A DNA stretch of 64,000 bases from Nematopogon swammerdamellus (GCA_946902875.1 OX336343.1:8049754-8113753); one strand, 5' to 3'. Positions 34,747 through 48,254 are shown, counted from the first letter of the stretch. Numbers and translations are program-made. Notes: generated by a model from the sequence alone, not told the origin.

Positions 34747-37700
34747 GTAATACCCACTTTATTTAAAATTATGCATGTATATTACACACATTCAGGTATA
34801 GTATTTTATTGGTAAATTAAAATTCACATTTAATATTTCAGTTGAAGACTTTAAAGGCATTGAGGAGGATACTGAAGCAGTACAAGAAGTCGATCCCAGT
34901 GGACTCAAAATAGGTGTTGATATTCAGGTATAGATTCATTCAGCCTCAATTGTGTTACAAAAACGTTCATAAACCTTAGTAGAAAAACTTATTATGAAAG
35001 TGTCTTCTTCTTTTGTTTGGCGGCAATCTTCTCAACTGAGACAGCCCTGTATCAAGGATATTCATGTCTTCATAATTTCAGAATCTGACAAAGGTTTTCA
35101 ACAAGCATGCTGCGGTCAACAATTTGAGTTTGTCTATCTTTGAGGACCAGATAACGGTTCTTTTGGGTCACAACGGCGCAGGAAAAACTACTACTATCTC
35201 CATGTTAACCGGTAAATATTGAAGTATTATTAAGAATGGTCATTGAATTGAGTTATCGTTTTATTTTTAACCCATGCCAAACACAGGCACACAACCCCAA
35301 GAATATAACTTGTTTCATAGCGAAAATCGGAATTGGGCGTGAGCTATAAACTTTTGAGAGATGACAATAGATCTTCTTAGGTCGCAGTTAATCATAATAA
35401 TATCTTTATATGGAATTCTCATGGAATCTAACCCTAATATTTATTTACTCAGGTATGATCTCACCTTCTCGAGGAACTGCCATCATGGCCGGCCATAACA
35501 TTTTAACTCATCTGACGGACGCGCGCAGTTCGCTGGGCATCTGTCCTCAGCATAACGTTCTCTTCAACGACATGACCGTGCGAGAGCATCTCCAGTTTTT
35601 CTCAATAATCAAAGGACTCAAAGGAGAAAAGCTGAGGAATGAGGTCGAAAATCTTATAGTCAAGTTGGAACTTGAGACTAAGGTATGTATGAGGTTAATT
35701 GAAAGCTGTCTTCAAATAAAAAAAATGTATTTGTCACATTCAAAATGTCTAATAACCAGAGAATAAACAGTTGAAAATGGATTAGCTCAAACACCCTTAG
35801 CGCCAGTGTACACTATAGTATACACCTTCCGACTTTTGCCCCAGGCCAGTGTATCCCTGGAAATACACCCGAGATACCCTACTTCGGAGGCCAGTGTATG
35901 TCGTCTGTATACACTCTACCGTACATTTTGTATGAGCAATAAATTGCCCTGGCCCTCCCAAATCGCCCACTACCACTGGGTTCCGAATATCTAGAAAAAT
36001 AAAAAAAATATGGGAAAAAATTAATAGTAATATTTTTATGCTGAAAACTGTTCATTGAAAAAAAATCGCATTCGCAAGTCTATATATCCATTGTCTCTTA
36101 TCAACGATCACTCACTCACATGCACTCTGTAACAATAAAAACACGAAAAAAATTATTGAGAGCCAAGTCTCAATATATTTTTTACTGTTTTTCGGTGGAA
36201 GTTCTCTTCTGATGATGATATGTAACAAAAGGAAGGAAATATCTACGAGAAGGGTCCAAAAACAAAATAAAAGTGAAAAAAGCGAAATAAAAATGTATCC
36301 CCAGGTATACACCTGGCCCAGTGGCCAATGTATCCAGGAATATACACCTTAAATAAAGGGGGCAAAATGGCTCGGGGGAGGGGGGCGAAGAAGTTCACAC
36401 AGTATTTTAAGACCCGTAGATGTCATTTCTGCAATAAAAATAAAATGGAAAGTCCACGCCATTTCTCATCGAGTAGCTTGGCGCTAAGGGTGTTAAGTAA
36501 CGCACTTCTCATACCCTATGACGTTAAATAGGCAGACACGCCAGCAGGAGCGCTCTCAGGTGGACAACAACGGCGACTGAACGTGGGAGTAGCACTTTGC
36601 GGAAATCCGAAAGTCGTGCTGTTGGATGAGCCAACCTCGGGTATGGACCCGTCCTCGCGACGGGCGCTTTGGGAACTACTACAGCGGGAAAAGAAAGGTC
36701 GGCATCACCCAACCAACGATGAGTTACGAATATCTGTATCCTTTCTGTGTACACATTATAATATCAACATTCCTTGCAGAACGCGCAATGATCCTGACCA
36801 CCCACTTCATGGACGAGGCGGACATCCTAGGAGATCGGATCGCCATCATGTCGGGCGGTCGCCTGCAGTGCGTGGGCTCGCCGTTCTTCCTCAAGCAGCA
36901 GTACGGAAGAGGATACAAACTGATTATTGTGAAAGAGGCACACTGTAACATAGCAGCTTGCACAGAACTGCTCAAGAAAGATCTTCCGGAGGTGGAATTG
37001 TTGAGTAATAGAGGTATGCATTTATGTGATTTACTCGAAAAATACCCAACCGGTGTACTTAGGGTTTTCAGCAACATGATCTATGATGTTCTGCAATTAT
37101 TAATATTTTTGTAACAACACGCCATGTCTCAGTATGGTCGAAAGTAATCGAAAATTTTGAAAATAGAGTGCTTTGTTTGCCGTAGGTAATTTAAATAATA
37201 ATTTAGCCCTTTTATTATGCCTCTGTTAGACATAGACCTCAATGTTTTACACATAAAATATTTTCCTCCCAGGTTCCGAACTCGTCTACATCCTGCCTAC
37301 CACATGTGGTTTGAGTTTTCAAAAGAAATTGGAAGATTTGGAGAAAAACCAGGTATCTCTAGGGGTTAAGAGTTACGGCCTTACACCCACAACTCTCGAG
37401 GACGTTTTCATGAAGTAAGTTCTTTCAACGAAGTTTTACTGTAAATTTTTATTAAATTTACCAAACCCACTTTAATAAGGAATGACCACAAACTATCGGT
37501 TACCAAATGAATTACTAACATGTCTACTAACGTACGAAACGTACATACTGATTTCAGAGTTGGAGCTGACTCAGAAAAATCAGAAGAACTCGAAGATTAC
37601 GTCGACGATGTGAAGGTATCCGTGCGTGAATCGAACGGTGGTGCATGTTTTATCAGTGAACCAAGTTCTTCAAAGACAGACCTGGAGAATTCGTCCACTG

Positions 37701-40700
37701 AATATCGTTAGTATTCGAAATACTTATCAGTTACTTCAACAATATTGATGTTTCTCTTGGTCCGATTGTAAAACTTAATGTTTATAGTGCATACGTCGGA
37801 ATGGCGAATGGGTGGAATACAGCTGCTGTGTAACCACGTGGTTGCGGTGTTGTTGAAGCGAGGGTTGATCACGCTACGCGAGTGGCGGTTGTCGCTGCTG
37901 CAGGTCATCATACCCATCGTTATTGTAGTGCTCTCTGTGCTGACGGTGCAGATCACGAGTACGTTGGCGAGAACTGCTGTCGCACGCGAACTTACGCTCG
38001 CTCAAGGGTTAGTATCACGATATACTCATCCATGGACCATGTCTTAAAGGATATGTTTGTTCTAACCATATTATTTAAACTTCTAGATACATGAATACGG
38101 AGACACTTCTAGGGCATGGTGGCTTGGTAGATATCTCCACGTCAATGCTGGCAATGAGAGCATACAGAGACAATTTGCAAAATAGTGAGGCTACCGACAT
38201 GACACTAGTTCAAACCGGAACAGTTCCAATCGAAGATTACTACTTGCGAAAGGTAAGTTCATCAGATAACAATTCAAATGAATTAGGTAGGTACCTACTA
38301 CCTAGCTAGTATTGTTCCATCGTCTTTCATTTGGTACCTTGAATTTGAATTTGAATTGAGATAAATATATGCATATCCATATTTTTCGCGATTTGTCATG
38401 TACACCACAATTAGAGCTAATTGTAGATGTAGCCCAAGTTATTTTCAGTTTGTGATTTATTTTAGGGAGCTGAGCTTGTGGACATGGCGCGTATGCGTTT
38501 TCAGAACGTAATAGGTGCGACGTTCGAGTCGGCCAATGTGACTGCTTGGTTCAGCAACTTCGGTTATCACGACGTGGCCGTATCGCTGGCCGCCATGCAT
38601 AATGCTCTGCTGCAGGCGTACGCTCCAGACGCCAGCATAAGAGTCACAAATCATCCTCTGCCCATCACAACGGACGATCAGGTTACTCGTAGTTTGATAT
38701 CTACATTATTTAATTAAATTTCGATTATAACTTTTCCAACTTTATCGATTACCTATACAAACATATTCTCTGAAACATACATAATATTGTACGAGTGGTA
38801 TGCTTGATTTCAGGCGAACTTGGAGGTGCTGAACACGCTTCTAGCTATGCAGCTGTCGGCCAGTATCGGGACTAGTATGGCGATTGTGACGTCCTTCTTC
38901 GTCATATTTTATATCAAGGTATGTGAATAATGTACTTATGTCTTAATAAACATATGCCAATATAAATAAATCAAGGGCGGTTTGGGTTAATTTTACAATT
39001 GTTACCAGGAACGGGCCTGCCGTGCAAAGCTGCTGCAGCATTCCTCTGGTATTCAGCCCGTGGTGCTGTGGGGCGTGGCATCTTTGTTCGACTGGTTGTG
39101 GTTCATGGTGGTCTCTCTGGCGGTAATTTTGGCGCTAGCTGCCTTGCGAGTCGAGGGGTTTTCCAGCTTTGAAGATCTAGGTATGATGCCTTGCCTACAT
39201 TTGCCCGATTGGGCTCAGTTTCAGTAGCACCTGATGTGGGTTAGGTATGCTGCCTATATAATTACACTCGCATATTAAATAAAATTATACTATGTGCAGG
39301 TCGAGGCTACCTGGTGTTAATGGTTTTTGGAGCATCCATGCTTCCACTGCACTATCTGGCATCGTTCTTATTCTCCGGAGCTGCCGCTGGATTTGTGCTC
39401 ACATATTTTGTGCACACTTTCTTTGGTAAGAAAAACTTTTCGGATGACTATTTTGAAGATTCAGAATACCTACTAACTACTCACTTGTTATATTATTTGA
39501 GTGACCGTTCAATCAGACAAAATCAGATGGATTTTTAAAGAGTTTTGTGTCTCATTACCAGGTACTATTTGTTCAGCCATTGTGGATGTCCTCAGGACAA
39601 TGAGCAATACGACTGCGGATTTGGCACGTATCCTGGATTTGTTTCTACAGTTTTTTCCTACTTACGCTATGGCCACCAGTTTCAGGTACTTACAAACAAT
39701 TTATATTTTACCGTCGAGTTCACACAAATAAACGAATTAAACTTTGATGAAACCATTTTTAAATGGATCGATTTTTAAACGAATATTGTTCACATTAACG
39801 TTTTATATGGCACAGGCGCCTGAATACCATTGGCTTGACGGAATCAACTTGTGCGCAGCTGTGCAACGTCTTGGTGAACATTTTGGATATTGATGAGTGC
39901 AATACAGAAATAGCATGCGCGGAGGGAATATCCTTTTGTTGCGGTTGGTATTTTATCTACAGTTCTTTGCAATATTGCAAGAACCAATCGTATTTTCTGC
40001 CTGCTGTGATAATTTAATATTTTCAATAATTTCGACTTATATTATTTCAGTGCATGACAATCCATATTTTCTTTGGGAATCCCCGGGAATTCTGAGGTAT
40101 ATCCAATGCATGTTGGGTACCTGCGTATTCTTGTGGTGCATACTAATGATCATCGAATATAGAGTACTGAACAAGGTATAATTTTAGATAAGAGTTGGAA
40201 TATCATTTGCGATCCAGCATTTCAAATTTTATCTTACTCGGAGTTTCTTGGTTTCTAGCTAACAAACTGCAGAGTAACAATCCCGCCTCCCTTGGACATG
40301 TCGATGGAGGACGACGATGTAGTAGACGAGACGGAGCATGTACATTTGGTGGATAAGGCCAGCATGTACAAATACAACCTCCTCTGTAGGGACGTCAGTA
40401 AATACTACGGAAATCATCTTGCGGTCAATCAAGTGTCATTCAGTGAGTACCTGCCTACATGTTCTTGGGTTAGATTCACATCACGAGTCCAACAATGATG
40501 TAGCAGACCACATCAGGTAACTTTTTTGGTGTTTATACTTAGCACGGCATTCGCAGGCCCCATTCGAAACAAAATGCTTTTGGGCGTAGTCGGCTCAACT
40601 ATCCACGCTAACGGCCCAAGTGCTCGCCTATCCATAAAATAACCACTGATCCTTTACTAAATGAGCCTTTCTCATACGTCACTTCCGAAAAAAACATGTC

Positions 40701-43166
40701 ATCGACCAAAGAAGCTCATAATCTCGTTTCACAATAACTGATGTTATATGGTTCACCTTATCGTCTTGCTAATACGCGAGGGAGGAGCATTAGCGCATTC
40801 ATATCATGGGATGCTTTGTAATGTGTTCATGATGAAAATTGTAAAGTGTTCATGATGAAAATTTGCATGTGAAGGTACGCTCATTTTTTTTAACGACAGG
40901 TAACAAATTTCATCGCGCTATACCGCTGCTAGTGCTTAACACAATGAAAACCGTTTTCTTTGCAGGTGTGAAGACTGGGGAGTGCTTCGGATTACTGGGC
41001 ATAAACGGAGCAGGAAAAACCACCACTTTCAAAATGCTGACAGGCGACATTCCAATATCTAGCGGAGATGCGTACGTGCGAGGACACTCCGTTAGAAACG
41101 AGATTAAGCGTGTACACGAGAACATTGGTCAGTTTATAACATGTAAATCTTATTAAAGTGACCTCTAGAACTTTAGAAAGCTTATTTTGTGGCCATGTGC
41201 ACAGGTTACTGTCCGCAGTTCGACGCGTTGTTTGAAGACCTCACGGGCCGCGAGACACTGCGCATGTACGCGCTGCTGCGCGGGCTGCGCACGGAGCACG
41301 CCGCGGCACTCACGCTCGACCTCGCGCGGCGACTCAACTTCGTGAAGCACATCGACAAGCGGGTGAGTGCTCCGTCCGCTCGCTCGCTTATGATGAGGGA
41401 GGCGACGCCGCGCCGCATGTCTAACTGACGCTCGGTGTTGCGCACGCAGGTGGGACACTACTCCGGCGGCAACAGGAGGAAGTTGAGCACGGCGATCGCG
41501 CTGATGGGCTACGCGTCCGTGATCTACTTGGACGAGCCGACGACGGGCGTGGACCCGGCGGCCAAGCGACAGGTGTGGCGCGCGATCCACCACAGCACGG
41601 AGACGGGTCGCAGCGTGGTGCTCACTTCGCACAGTATGGAGGAGTGCGAGGCGCTCTGCACGCGGCTCGCCATCATGGTGAACGGCCGCTTCCAGTGCTT
41701 CGGCTCGCCCCAACATCTCAAGAACAAGTTCTCTCAAGGTATACGTTTCATTCAGCATTCATTTCAGCAGAGTAAAGACGAATGTGTTTAGCTAATTCGT
41801 AATGTCGAAATTGTTCGCAGGTTACATTCTCACGGTCAAATTGAAACCAGTGGAGGAGGGCGAGGATTATAGCAAAATGATTGAAACTGCCAAAAGTTAC
41901 GTCATGGAGCACTTACCTAATGCCAAGCTAATGTAAGTAAAAGATAAGACTTTTTTCAAAGAATTACATTGCGTACTAGTAGTAATAGTGGTCCAAGTAT
42001 TTAAGTTATGTACCTAAGTACCTACGCAAAAAATCGTTAGGTGCTTAAATATGGAACGGTCTTCCGGTGCGTACGCGTCTATTACCGACAACCTGAGGAT
42101 CTTCATAATGCGTATTAATAAATGGCTCTCATTTAAATGGAAAAAATATTGACATTTTGATGAGCAGAAAAATCTATTCTGGCGGAAAATATAGGTACTT
42201 ATGGTCTATAAAAATCATATTGGGCAAAGATTTAAAAGGTTTAGATAAAGCTTCGCCATACCCGGCCGGTACGCTGTCAAGCACGTTATCATAAATGTAA
42301 GGAAGTCCGATCATTCGTGTCAATGTCATATGTATGACTGAGAGTGCGCGTGTTACGAAGACGTTGTGTGCGTTTGTCTTTTCACAATCATGTGATGAGT
42401 AGTCTGATAAAATGAGTTCTTATGCATTCTACAAGTGCAAAAACAATACCCGCAATACCTCAAAAGAGAAAGGTGTGACATTTCATAGGCAAGTTGTGTT
42501 CTAAGTACTAGATTTCATTTGACAATCTTTAATACGTCGATAACACGCCACACATTCGCCCGGCGTATGCAGGAGTAGACCAGAACATACACAATCCATT
42601 AGTGCGACAGAGATAATTATATTTCTTATATTCGTTCGAGCGCATTCGTTGCTTTGGATGTGTTTGTGATGAGAGCGTATAATATACGTAATATGTAGTT
42701 GTTTACCAAAAGTTGACTAGTTTGAGCGTCCTATGCGGGTTCTAAACCTTTTAAATCTTTGATATTGGGCTACTATAAAGTTGATCGCATAGTGATGAAC
42801 TAATCGGGTGTACTAGTGAGACTGACCGGAATTAAATAAGCATTATGTCAGTCTGGTTAAATCAAATATCCATAAAAAGGCGCGTTTTGTTCGGCAGCAA
42901 CAGCACAGATACAGCGTCGTTGGTTAGTGTGAAGTGCACCGTCTATGCCGTGAGAAGTGATGCTCAACAAATGCGCGTCGTTTTTCAGGGAGTCGTACCA
43001 GGGACTGGTGACGTACTTCCTGCCGGACCGGAGCGCGCCGTGGTCCTACATGTTCGGGCTGATGGAGACAGCCAAGGAACACGTGGTGGAGGACTACATC
43101 ATATCGCAGACCACGCTCGAGCAAGTCTTCCTGCAGTTCGCCAAGTTCCAGAGAGATAGCTCGTGA
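31288..43166 (+). CDS. Gene B: complete ABCA3-like full ABC transporter
   Basis: This is a complete subfamily A transporter. Exons: 31288-31505, 32722-33113, 33200-33373, 33459-33703, 33796-33906, 34008-34152, 34246-34422, 34534-34746, 34842-34927, 35082-35211, 35453-35682, 36532-36697, 36780-37013, 37273-37414, 37558-37706, 37788-38007, 38087-38252, 38466-38681, 38814-38918, 39009-39180, 39300-39425, 39562-39685, 39816-39943, 40051-40175, 40259-40442, 40966-41127, 41205-41362, 41450-41738, 41821-41932 and 42989-43166. The coding sum is 5277 nt, a multiple of three, giving about 1758 residues, close to the usual 1700 or so of ABCA3-type proteins. Start choice: ATG at 31288 gives [20 protein letters not shown], matching the typical ABCA N-terminus (short cytosolic piece, then K-hxxWKNF). 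An in-frame ATG lies six codons later and cannot be excluded. The stop is TGA. The likely role is lipid export or sequestration; the substrate is unknown. Confidence 0.95.
32140..32515 (+). mobile_element. Near full-length SINE in gene B intron 1
   Basis: Head CAGCCTCTGTAGCTCCTTGG, then a 5S-like segment (GGTCAGTAATTGGATGGGTG), GGTTCGGATTCC, the full tail, and TTTTCATAAAAACAAAT at the end. Confidence 0.8.
34842..37706 (+). CDS. Gene B, NBD1 and linker exons
   Basis: Walker [11 protein letters not shown] is at the end of exon 35082-35211 (about residue 620). The Q-loop ICPQHNVLF is in 35453-35682. Signature LSGGQQRR and Walker [14 protein letters not shown] are in 36532-36697. H-loop [10 protein letters not shown] is in 36780-37013. 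The domain ends in [12 protein letters not shown] in 37273-37414. All ATPase motifs are present. The H-loop exon is split here by an intron (37014-37272) that gene A lacks; the summed length (376 nt) is identical. Exon 37558-37706 is the acidic linker, 30 nt longer than in gene A. The donor after 36697 (GTCGGC) is weak. Confidence 0.92.
35790..36494. mobile_element. Putative MITE-like element with short inverted ends in gene B
   Basis: Ends AACACCCTTAGCGCCA and TGGCGCTAAGGGTGTT are exact complements about 700 bp apart. Inside are repeated GTATACACCT/CCAGTGTAT motifs in both orientations. It fills the long intron before the NBD1 signature exon. Confidence 0.7.
37788..40175 (+). CDS. Gene B, TMD2 and ectodomain 2 exons
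   Basis: Nine exons encode TM7, the second ectodomain and the remaining helices. Landmarks are [15 protein letters not shown] (TM7), [13 protein letters not shown] and [12 protein letters not shown] (ectodomain 2), [50 protein letters not shown], a Cys-rich loop (CAQLC...CNTEIAC...CC) and the final helix ending in IIEYRVLNK. Lengths match gene A exactly except exon 38087-38252 (166 versus 169 nt). Confidence 0.92.
40259..43166 (+). CDS. Gene B, NBD2 and C-terminal exons
   Basis: Exon 40966-41127 has Walker [11 protein letters not shown]. Exon 41205-41362 has the Q-loop YCPQFDALF. Exon 41450-41738 has signature [10 protein letters not shown], Walker [14 protein letters not shown] and H-loop [13 protein letters not shown]. 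Exon 41821-41932 and the last exon 42989-43166 complete the domain. The block from about 41252 to 41738, including its 87-nt intron, is nearly identical to gene A and A', while the exons on both sides differ at many residues. That mosaic suggests gene conversion. Confidence 0.93.
40545..40640 (-). mobile_element. LINE fragment (reverse) in gene B NBD2 intron
   Basis: AACAAAATGCTTTTGGGCGT and GTCGGCTCAACTATCCACGC match the complementary region near 2080-2140. Confidence 0.5.
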
Positions 43167-46100
43167 GGGATACACTTTCAGTGGCAGACTGGCAGTGTTC
43201 TAAATGCTCCTCCTGGCGAGAGGGATGTTTTACGAAAAACCTGTTAAGTGAGAGAGTTGTTCACACACAGAGGGTTCCGTAGCCATATGTTCCTTCTTGC
43301 ACGTATCGAGAGTTAAGCGAGCAATCACGCGGACGCACTCGCACCTATCTCGCGTTCGGCGCAGCTTATTTGGTAGGCATTGAAGGTATTGTTTGATTCC
43401 TTCGTATCTAACAATTAAAATTGCAACCTAATTATATGTGTTCACCGACGAGTTCACCGATAGATTCACGCCATCTATATTTAAATTTTTATTAGCCCCT
43501 TGAATTATTTACTTTTCGGTTTTTTTTTATATTTGCTGGCATATCCACTATAATAACACCTATTCTGTGAATATTTCAACCGGCTATCTATTACGGTTCA
43601 AAAGATACAGCCCTCGGACAGACAGACAGACAGACAAACGGCGGCGTAGGCTCAGTAATAAATAGGCGTCCGTATGTATGGATGCGGGATCCTAAAATAC
43701 GCCTTCTCAAATGCAGGTGGATCTGTAATTATTATTAGAATAATAAACACTCATGTAAATATCCCTTTAAGTACAGATTAGACCTTATGAGTATGAGTCA
43801 TATATCACGATCCAAGTAATGTCCCATTGATAATACGGAATCTAGGTGATGTAAAGATAAAGAATATTTGTCATAAAAGTTATTTTGAAAATGGTGATTA
43901 TTGATAATCTCATAAACATAAGACGTGCGCGCATGACTCATGCAGTGACGCATCGCCTGTCGAGCGCTCAATCTTAAAAATAAAAGATCGAATGTAAGTT
44001 TCTGTCAATTCACAAATCTATGTACCTAATAATTATATCTAGCACTGACATGGCACCTAGTTCACCCGGTGTTATGGGCTGACATCACGGATTTTGTAGG
44101 TGATGTAGCCAACCGTGTCAGTTTCCATAAAAATTAAATATCTTAAGCAATTTTTTGTATTTTATTGAAGTATTTCTTTCGTATTTAATTTTATGTGTTT
44201 CTTTGTCACATCACTCTGTTATGTGATGTTGCACCAGAAATAGGCTTCTACTGTTGTAGAAGTAGAACATAGAATAATTTTAATACCGGCTCACAAAATA
44301 AATACTTACCTACTGGATGCATGCTTGATGCCATCGTCAATCTAGTCTTTTTAATGAACCGTGATATACCTACACCATATTTCAATAAAAACACACTCCT
44401 ACCTATCGGTAATGTATTTTTAATTTTTTGTACCTACTTAATGAGTAAGTGTTAAGTTGTAATTTTGTAATATAAACGTAGATAGATGTAATTTATTGAA
44501 GTGCAGATTTAATATATTGAAGTTAAGATGGGTTTCATATGTTTAAGTTTGAGAGTACTTACATGTAAGAGTAGTTAATGAAAAAGTGTTTTAACGAATA
44601 AGACAATTTTATTATTACATGTAACAACTGATACAAAAATATGCAATTGCTTTTCATTTAGTACACTGGATAAAAATTATAGTTGATTCCTGCTTAATGT
44701 TAAATTGCAATAAGTTTTCGGTTCTGCCCCAATAAGTGATTCATTTTAGTAAGTTAAATGTTATTGAAAATTATTATAAAATCAATCAAAGAAACCGATA
44801 ATCGTGTAGATATTCGTTCTCCGCCTCCGCTCCCCATTGGGAAACAGATGTTACCTTATGTATGTACATATGTAATCAGTCAAAACACATTTCAATATGA
44901 ATCACATATGGGGACACCCTTACATATTATTATGAGCACAAGAATGGCAACTGTTGCAATTATTTAGTCAACCCGTCACCTGCTACCTAATTAATTATGC
45001 TTACCCCCTTTCACTTTCATGCCATTTTCGAGGAGCAAAAATTTGCGAAATTTGGTCGCACATTAAACTCAAATATTTCGTAAAATAATGAATAAACCTC
45101 GAAATAAACCTCTATTCCCACTAATAGCCAATGAAATTTTCCACGAAATTAAAAACAAGTGAGGATTTACTTATTTAGAAGCACAGATGGATTTTTTTAA
45201 CTGCAGTAAAAACAAAACATGCCGGACATTTTTTTCCAAATATTCAAATAATGCATTCTAAATAACTTTGGACTAGAAACCAGTTTACCATCCTGCCAGA
45301 AATAAAATCATTGTTTTATTTTGTCCTGGGAATATTTTTAAAGTGTGTTTGTTCTACAGGAAAGGCAAGATTTTAATCCGTAAAGTCCTTCTCACTCGTT
45401 TTATTAAGAAAAAAAATATATTACTAGACGAAATGTGCGACTAATATTCCGCGACTCGCGCGTGTGTTGTGAGATGGAAAATCTGAATAAATATTAATTC
45501 ATATAAATAAAATATAAACTGTAGTATCACACTGAAATCACTAAACAGGTATCACAAACAAATAAACAAACAATACTGAAGGTGTTATGAATGACACAAA
45601 CGGTTTTGAGTAACATGAGTGCTGTACATGGGAACTCGTTCACAAGCACAGCACAGTATTGGTTTTTTATCCTTCGGCTGGGTTTCGAAGATTTCTACTA
45701 TACAACTAACTGTGTCATCTGTCCTATTAGACTACGATTAATTCTTTCAGATCATTTTATGGCAAGAATACAAGTGTTATGAACACACTATAATGTGCTC
45801 TTTAACTTTGTGCTGTGATCGTTAAATGAAACTCAGACAAAAAGCTGAGAATGTTTAATTTTTTTAAACTCAATATTTTATTTATACATGTAATTTAATG
45901 GGAACTTCTAGTTGCTGCGTAAGTAAATAAAACTAATCACAACATCAAATGTATAAATAAATATAAATAAAATTATGATAGTAAACATATTGTGTAGTAT
46001 GTAATATTCGAGGAAATAAAAGCACCTTCGACCTAACAAACATAATTACACATCTAAATAATGCCATGGACAATCTCCTATTAAGTAAAATTAAATACCT

Positions 46101-47063
46101 AATTTACTTAAATTTTGTTTTACAAGTAACTTTGTCACATAATTTTTTTTATAATTCACTCTAAAATGACCAACCGTCGATATAGCTAATTTAATTTTTT
46201 TTAATACATTTATTTTAGGTATGTCTAAACAACAAAAATTCGATATATATGTCTAAAGTTAATAGCTGTGATTCAGTTTCTGATGGAAATAGGACTAAAT
46301 ATGTTTTCATATATCATTAGAAATGTGTCCTTGTTCAACCTTAAATATCAAGAAATATGAGAAATGTTATCTACCTGCACGAGGTTTCGAAAAATAATAC
46401 TTTGAAATTAAATACTTTAGAAGAAAACCTGCAAAGCGTAAACCTGCAAAGTGGCTTAAGTAACACTTGCATGCAAAATTTTGCACTTGCACTTGCGAAA
46501 TTTTTTATAGGTAGGTAAGTATTTAGACTAAATTGAATTGTTCAATCTTGTAATATTTAATATTTAAAATGTATCTATTAATGCGTATTCGTAAGCACTG
46601 CTGTCCACAGGACAGACCACTTTAGGTCTAGCGTGGACAGCAGGGTACACAGTACAATGTTCTTTTTTTTTTCTTTTTCTCTATATGTAAATAGTTTTTA
46701 GTACTGTTTCTTGTTTTTCAATTATGTATTTTTAAGAATAAACGATTTTTTTATTTTTGATTTTTGATTTTTTTTTATGCATACATAACAAACAAAATAC
46801 CGATCGCATGTTTACCTACTATTTTGCTTCGTGCTGGTGGTAACAATATGAATATGTTTAATGCCCTTACATGGCACACAATATTTAAAGCACTTAAATA
46901 ATACAACGACATAATAATTAATGTGCATCTTCCACTTTTTATTTACATTCTTTGAATAATCTTACAATCAAAGAATGTATATAATTTAAGTATTCCTAAT
47001 AAAAAAATAATACAAGAATGTATTAGTGATAATAAATTTAAGATTCGGCTGGCACATAGAAAT
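43167..47063. other. Spacer between the 3' ends of genes B and C
   Basis: No gene is recognised. A (GACA)n interspersed repeat (about 43540-43700) and a SINE tail (about 44040-44140) are present. An AATAAA at 43742-43747 could end the gene B transcript but lies about 575 nt after the stop. The hairpin near 46600-46645 (GCTGTCCAC/GTGGACAGC) looks like repeat debris. Strongly AT-rich. Confidence 0.5.
44040..44140 (+). mobile_element. SINE tail fragment
   Basis: AGCACTGACATGGCACCTAG to ACCGTGTCAGTTTCCATAAA. Confidence 0.7.
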
Positions 47064-47071
47064 CTATAGGC

Positions 47072-47350
47072 CAGTGGTGCCCATACTTTTTTCTATGAAG
47101 ATCTACCTACAAAAAATTTAAGGTTGTGAGATCGACACTTGTACCAAAGGTTTTCATTGTTAAATAATTTGTAGTAATATTTGTTTGAATTGAAAACTGT
47201 CCTTTATATTTGTTACTATTGCGGTCCTTGTGGAAGACGATACCACCCGGAAAATGTTAAGTCACATCAAATGTTATGAATTCTTCAATGTTTCTACGAG
47301 TCATTTCTTGCTCTAAATATTTTCAGCGATCGACCGTTTGGGCACCACTG
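47072..47350. mobile_element. hAT-type MITE, 279 bp, with 8-bp target duplication
   Basis: Ends CAGTGGTGCCCA and TGGGCACCACTG are inverted, flanked on both sides by CTATAGGC (47064-47071 and 47351-47358). No coding capacity. Confidence 0.9.
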
Positions 47351-47828
47351 CTATAGGCACATAAATTTGACAATAATTAAACCCCTATTGTCCTTAAATA
47401 TATTATTACAATATAGTGCGGCAGAGTAACCTACAAACCAACCCAAGCAATTTAAGAAATATGTTTTGCCTTTGCACTGTGCTTGAACTTAATAAGCGTG
47501 AAACAAATTCATTGTGAACACTTAAGTTTTATTCAATGCCAACGGACTATAAAATAAAACAAAAACGAACACTCAATGTACTTAAAACCCGATTCTTCAG
47601 ATTTTTATACTTCAATGCTCCCTACGTTTCACTTGTCATAGTTTACATCAATGCTACACTAGCTCAGATCTAACACAATATATATTCTGTTACAATTTAC
47701 CATTTTATGCTTACGGAGGCGATGCTATAAAACAGAATGTGAGCATCTCCAGATTTGTACATAACTTTAAAATTAACTTACCAAATTCCCAATCACTGAT
47801 CTGCAACAAACAAACATAGGTTTATAAA

Positions 47829-48221
47829 AGGTGTTTCGTTAGTAATGTCATTAACTTCGGGAGGGTTACATACACACTCAAATAAACACGTTATGCAAAA
47901 AAAAATTATATGTTTATAGTATTACTTTTCGAGAAATTTAACAAAACATGTTTGCTACCTAAACATTAACCTGTGTGTAACAGTAGGTAACTTGCATTGT
48001 ACGGGGTCAATGACCATACTATGTTCAAACGCAGAACAGCTGTTTGTTGTAAGTAAGTCACAGGTCACTATGATTGGTTTTTACAGCTACTTATTTGATT
48101 AAATTTTTTTGTTAGGAGAAAATATGCTCCTATAAACATATGTTTTTTTCTTACGTAAAGTGTTTATTTGAGTGTGTATGTAACCCTCCCGAAGTTAATG
48201 ACATGACTAACGAAACACCTT
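47829..48221. mobile_element. MITE or foldback element with about 60-bp inverted ends
   Basis: AGGTGTTTCGTTAGTAATGT continuing through CATTAACTTCGGGAGGGTTA on the left is repeated in reverse on the right with about one mismatch. The 390-bp element has no ORF. TA-rich flanks. Confidence 0.85.
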
Positions 48222-48254
48222 ATATATTTTATAGATTAATACATTTTTTTGTTT

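Noticed and set aside
46590..46650. Short hairpin GCTGTCCAC ... GTGGACAGC
   Set aside because: Imperfect, followed by T-rich repeat tail; considered transposon debris and not a structured RNA.
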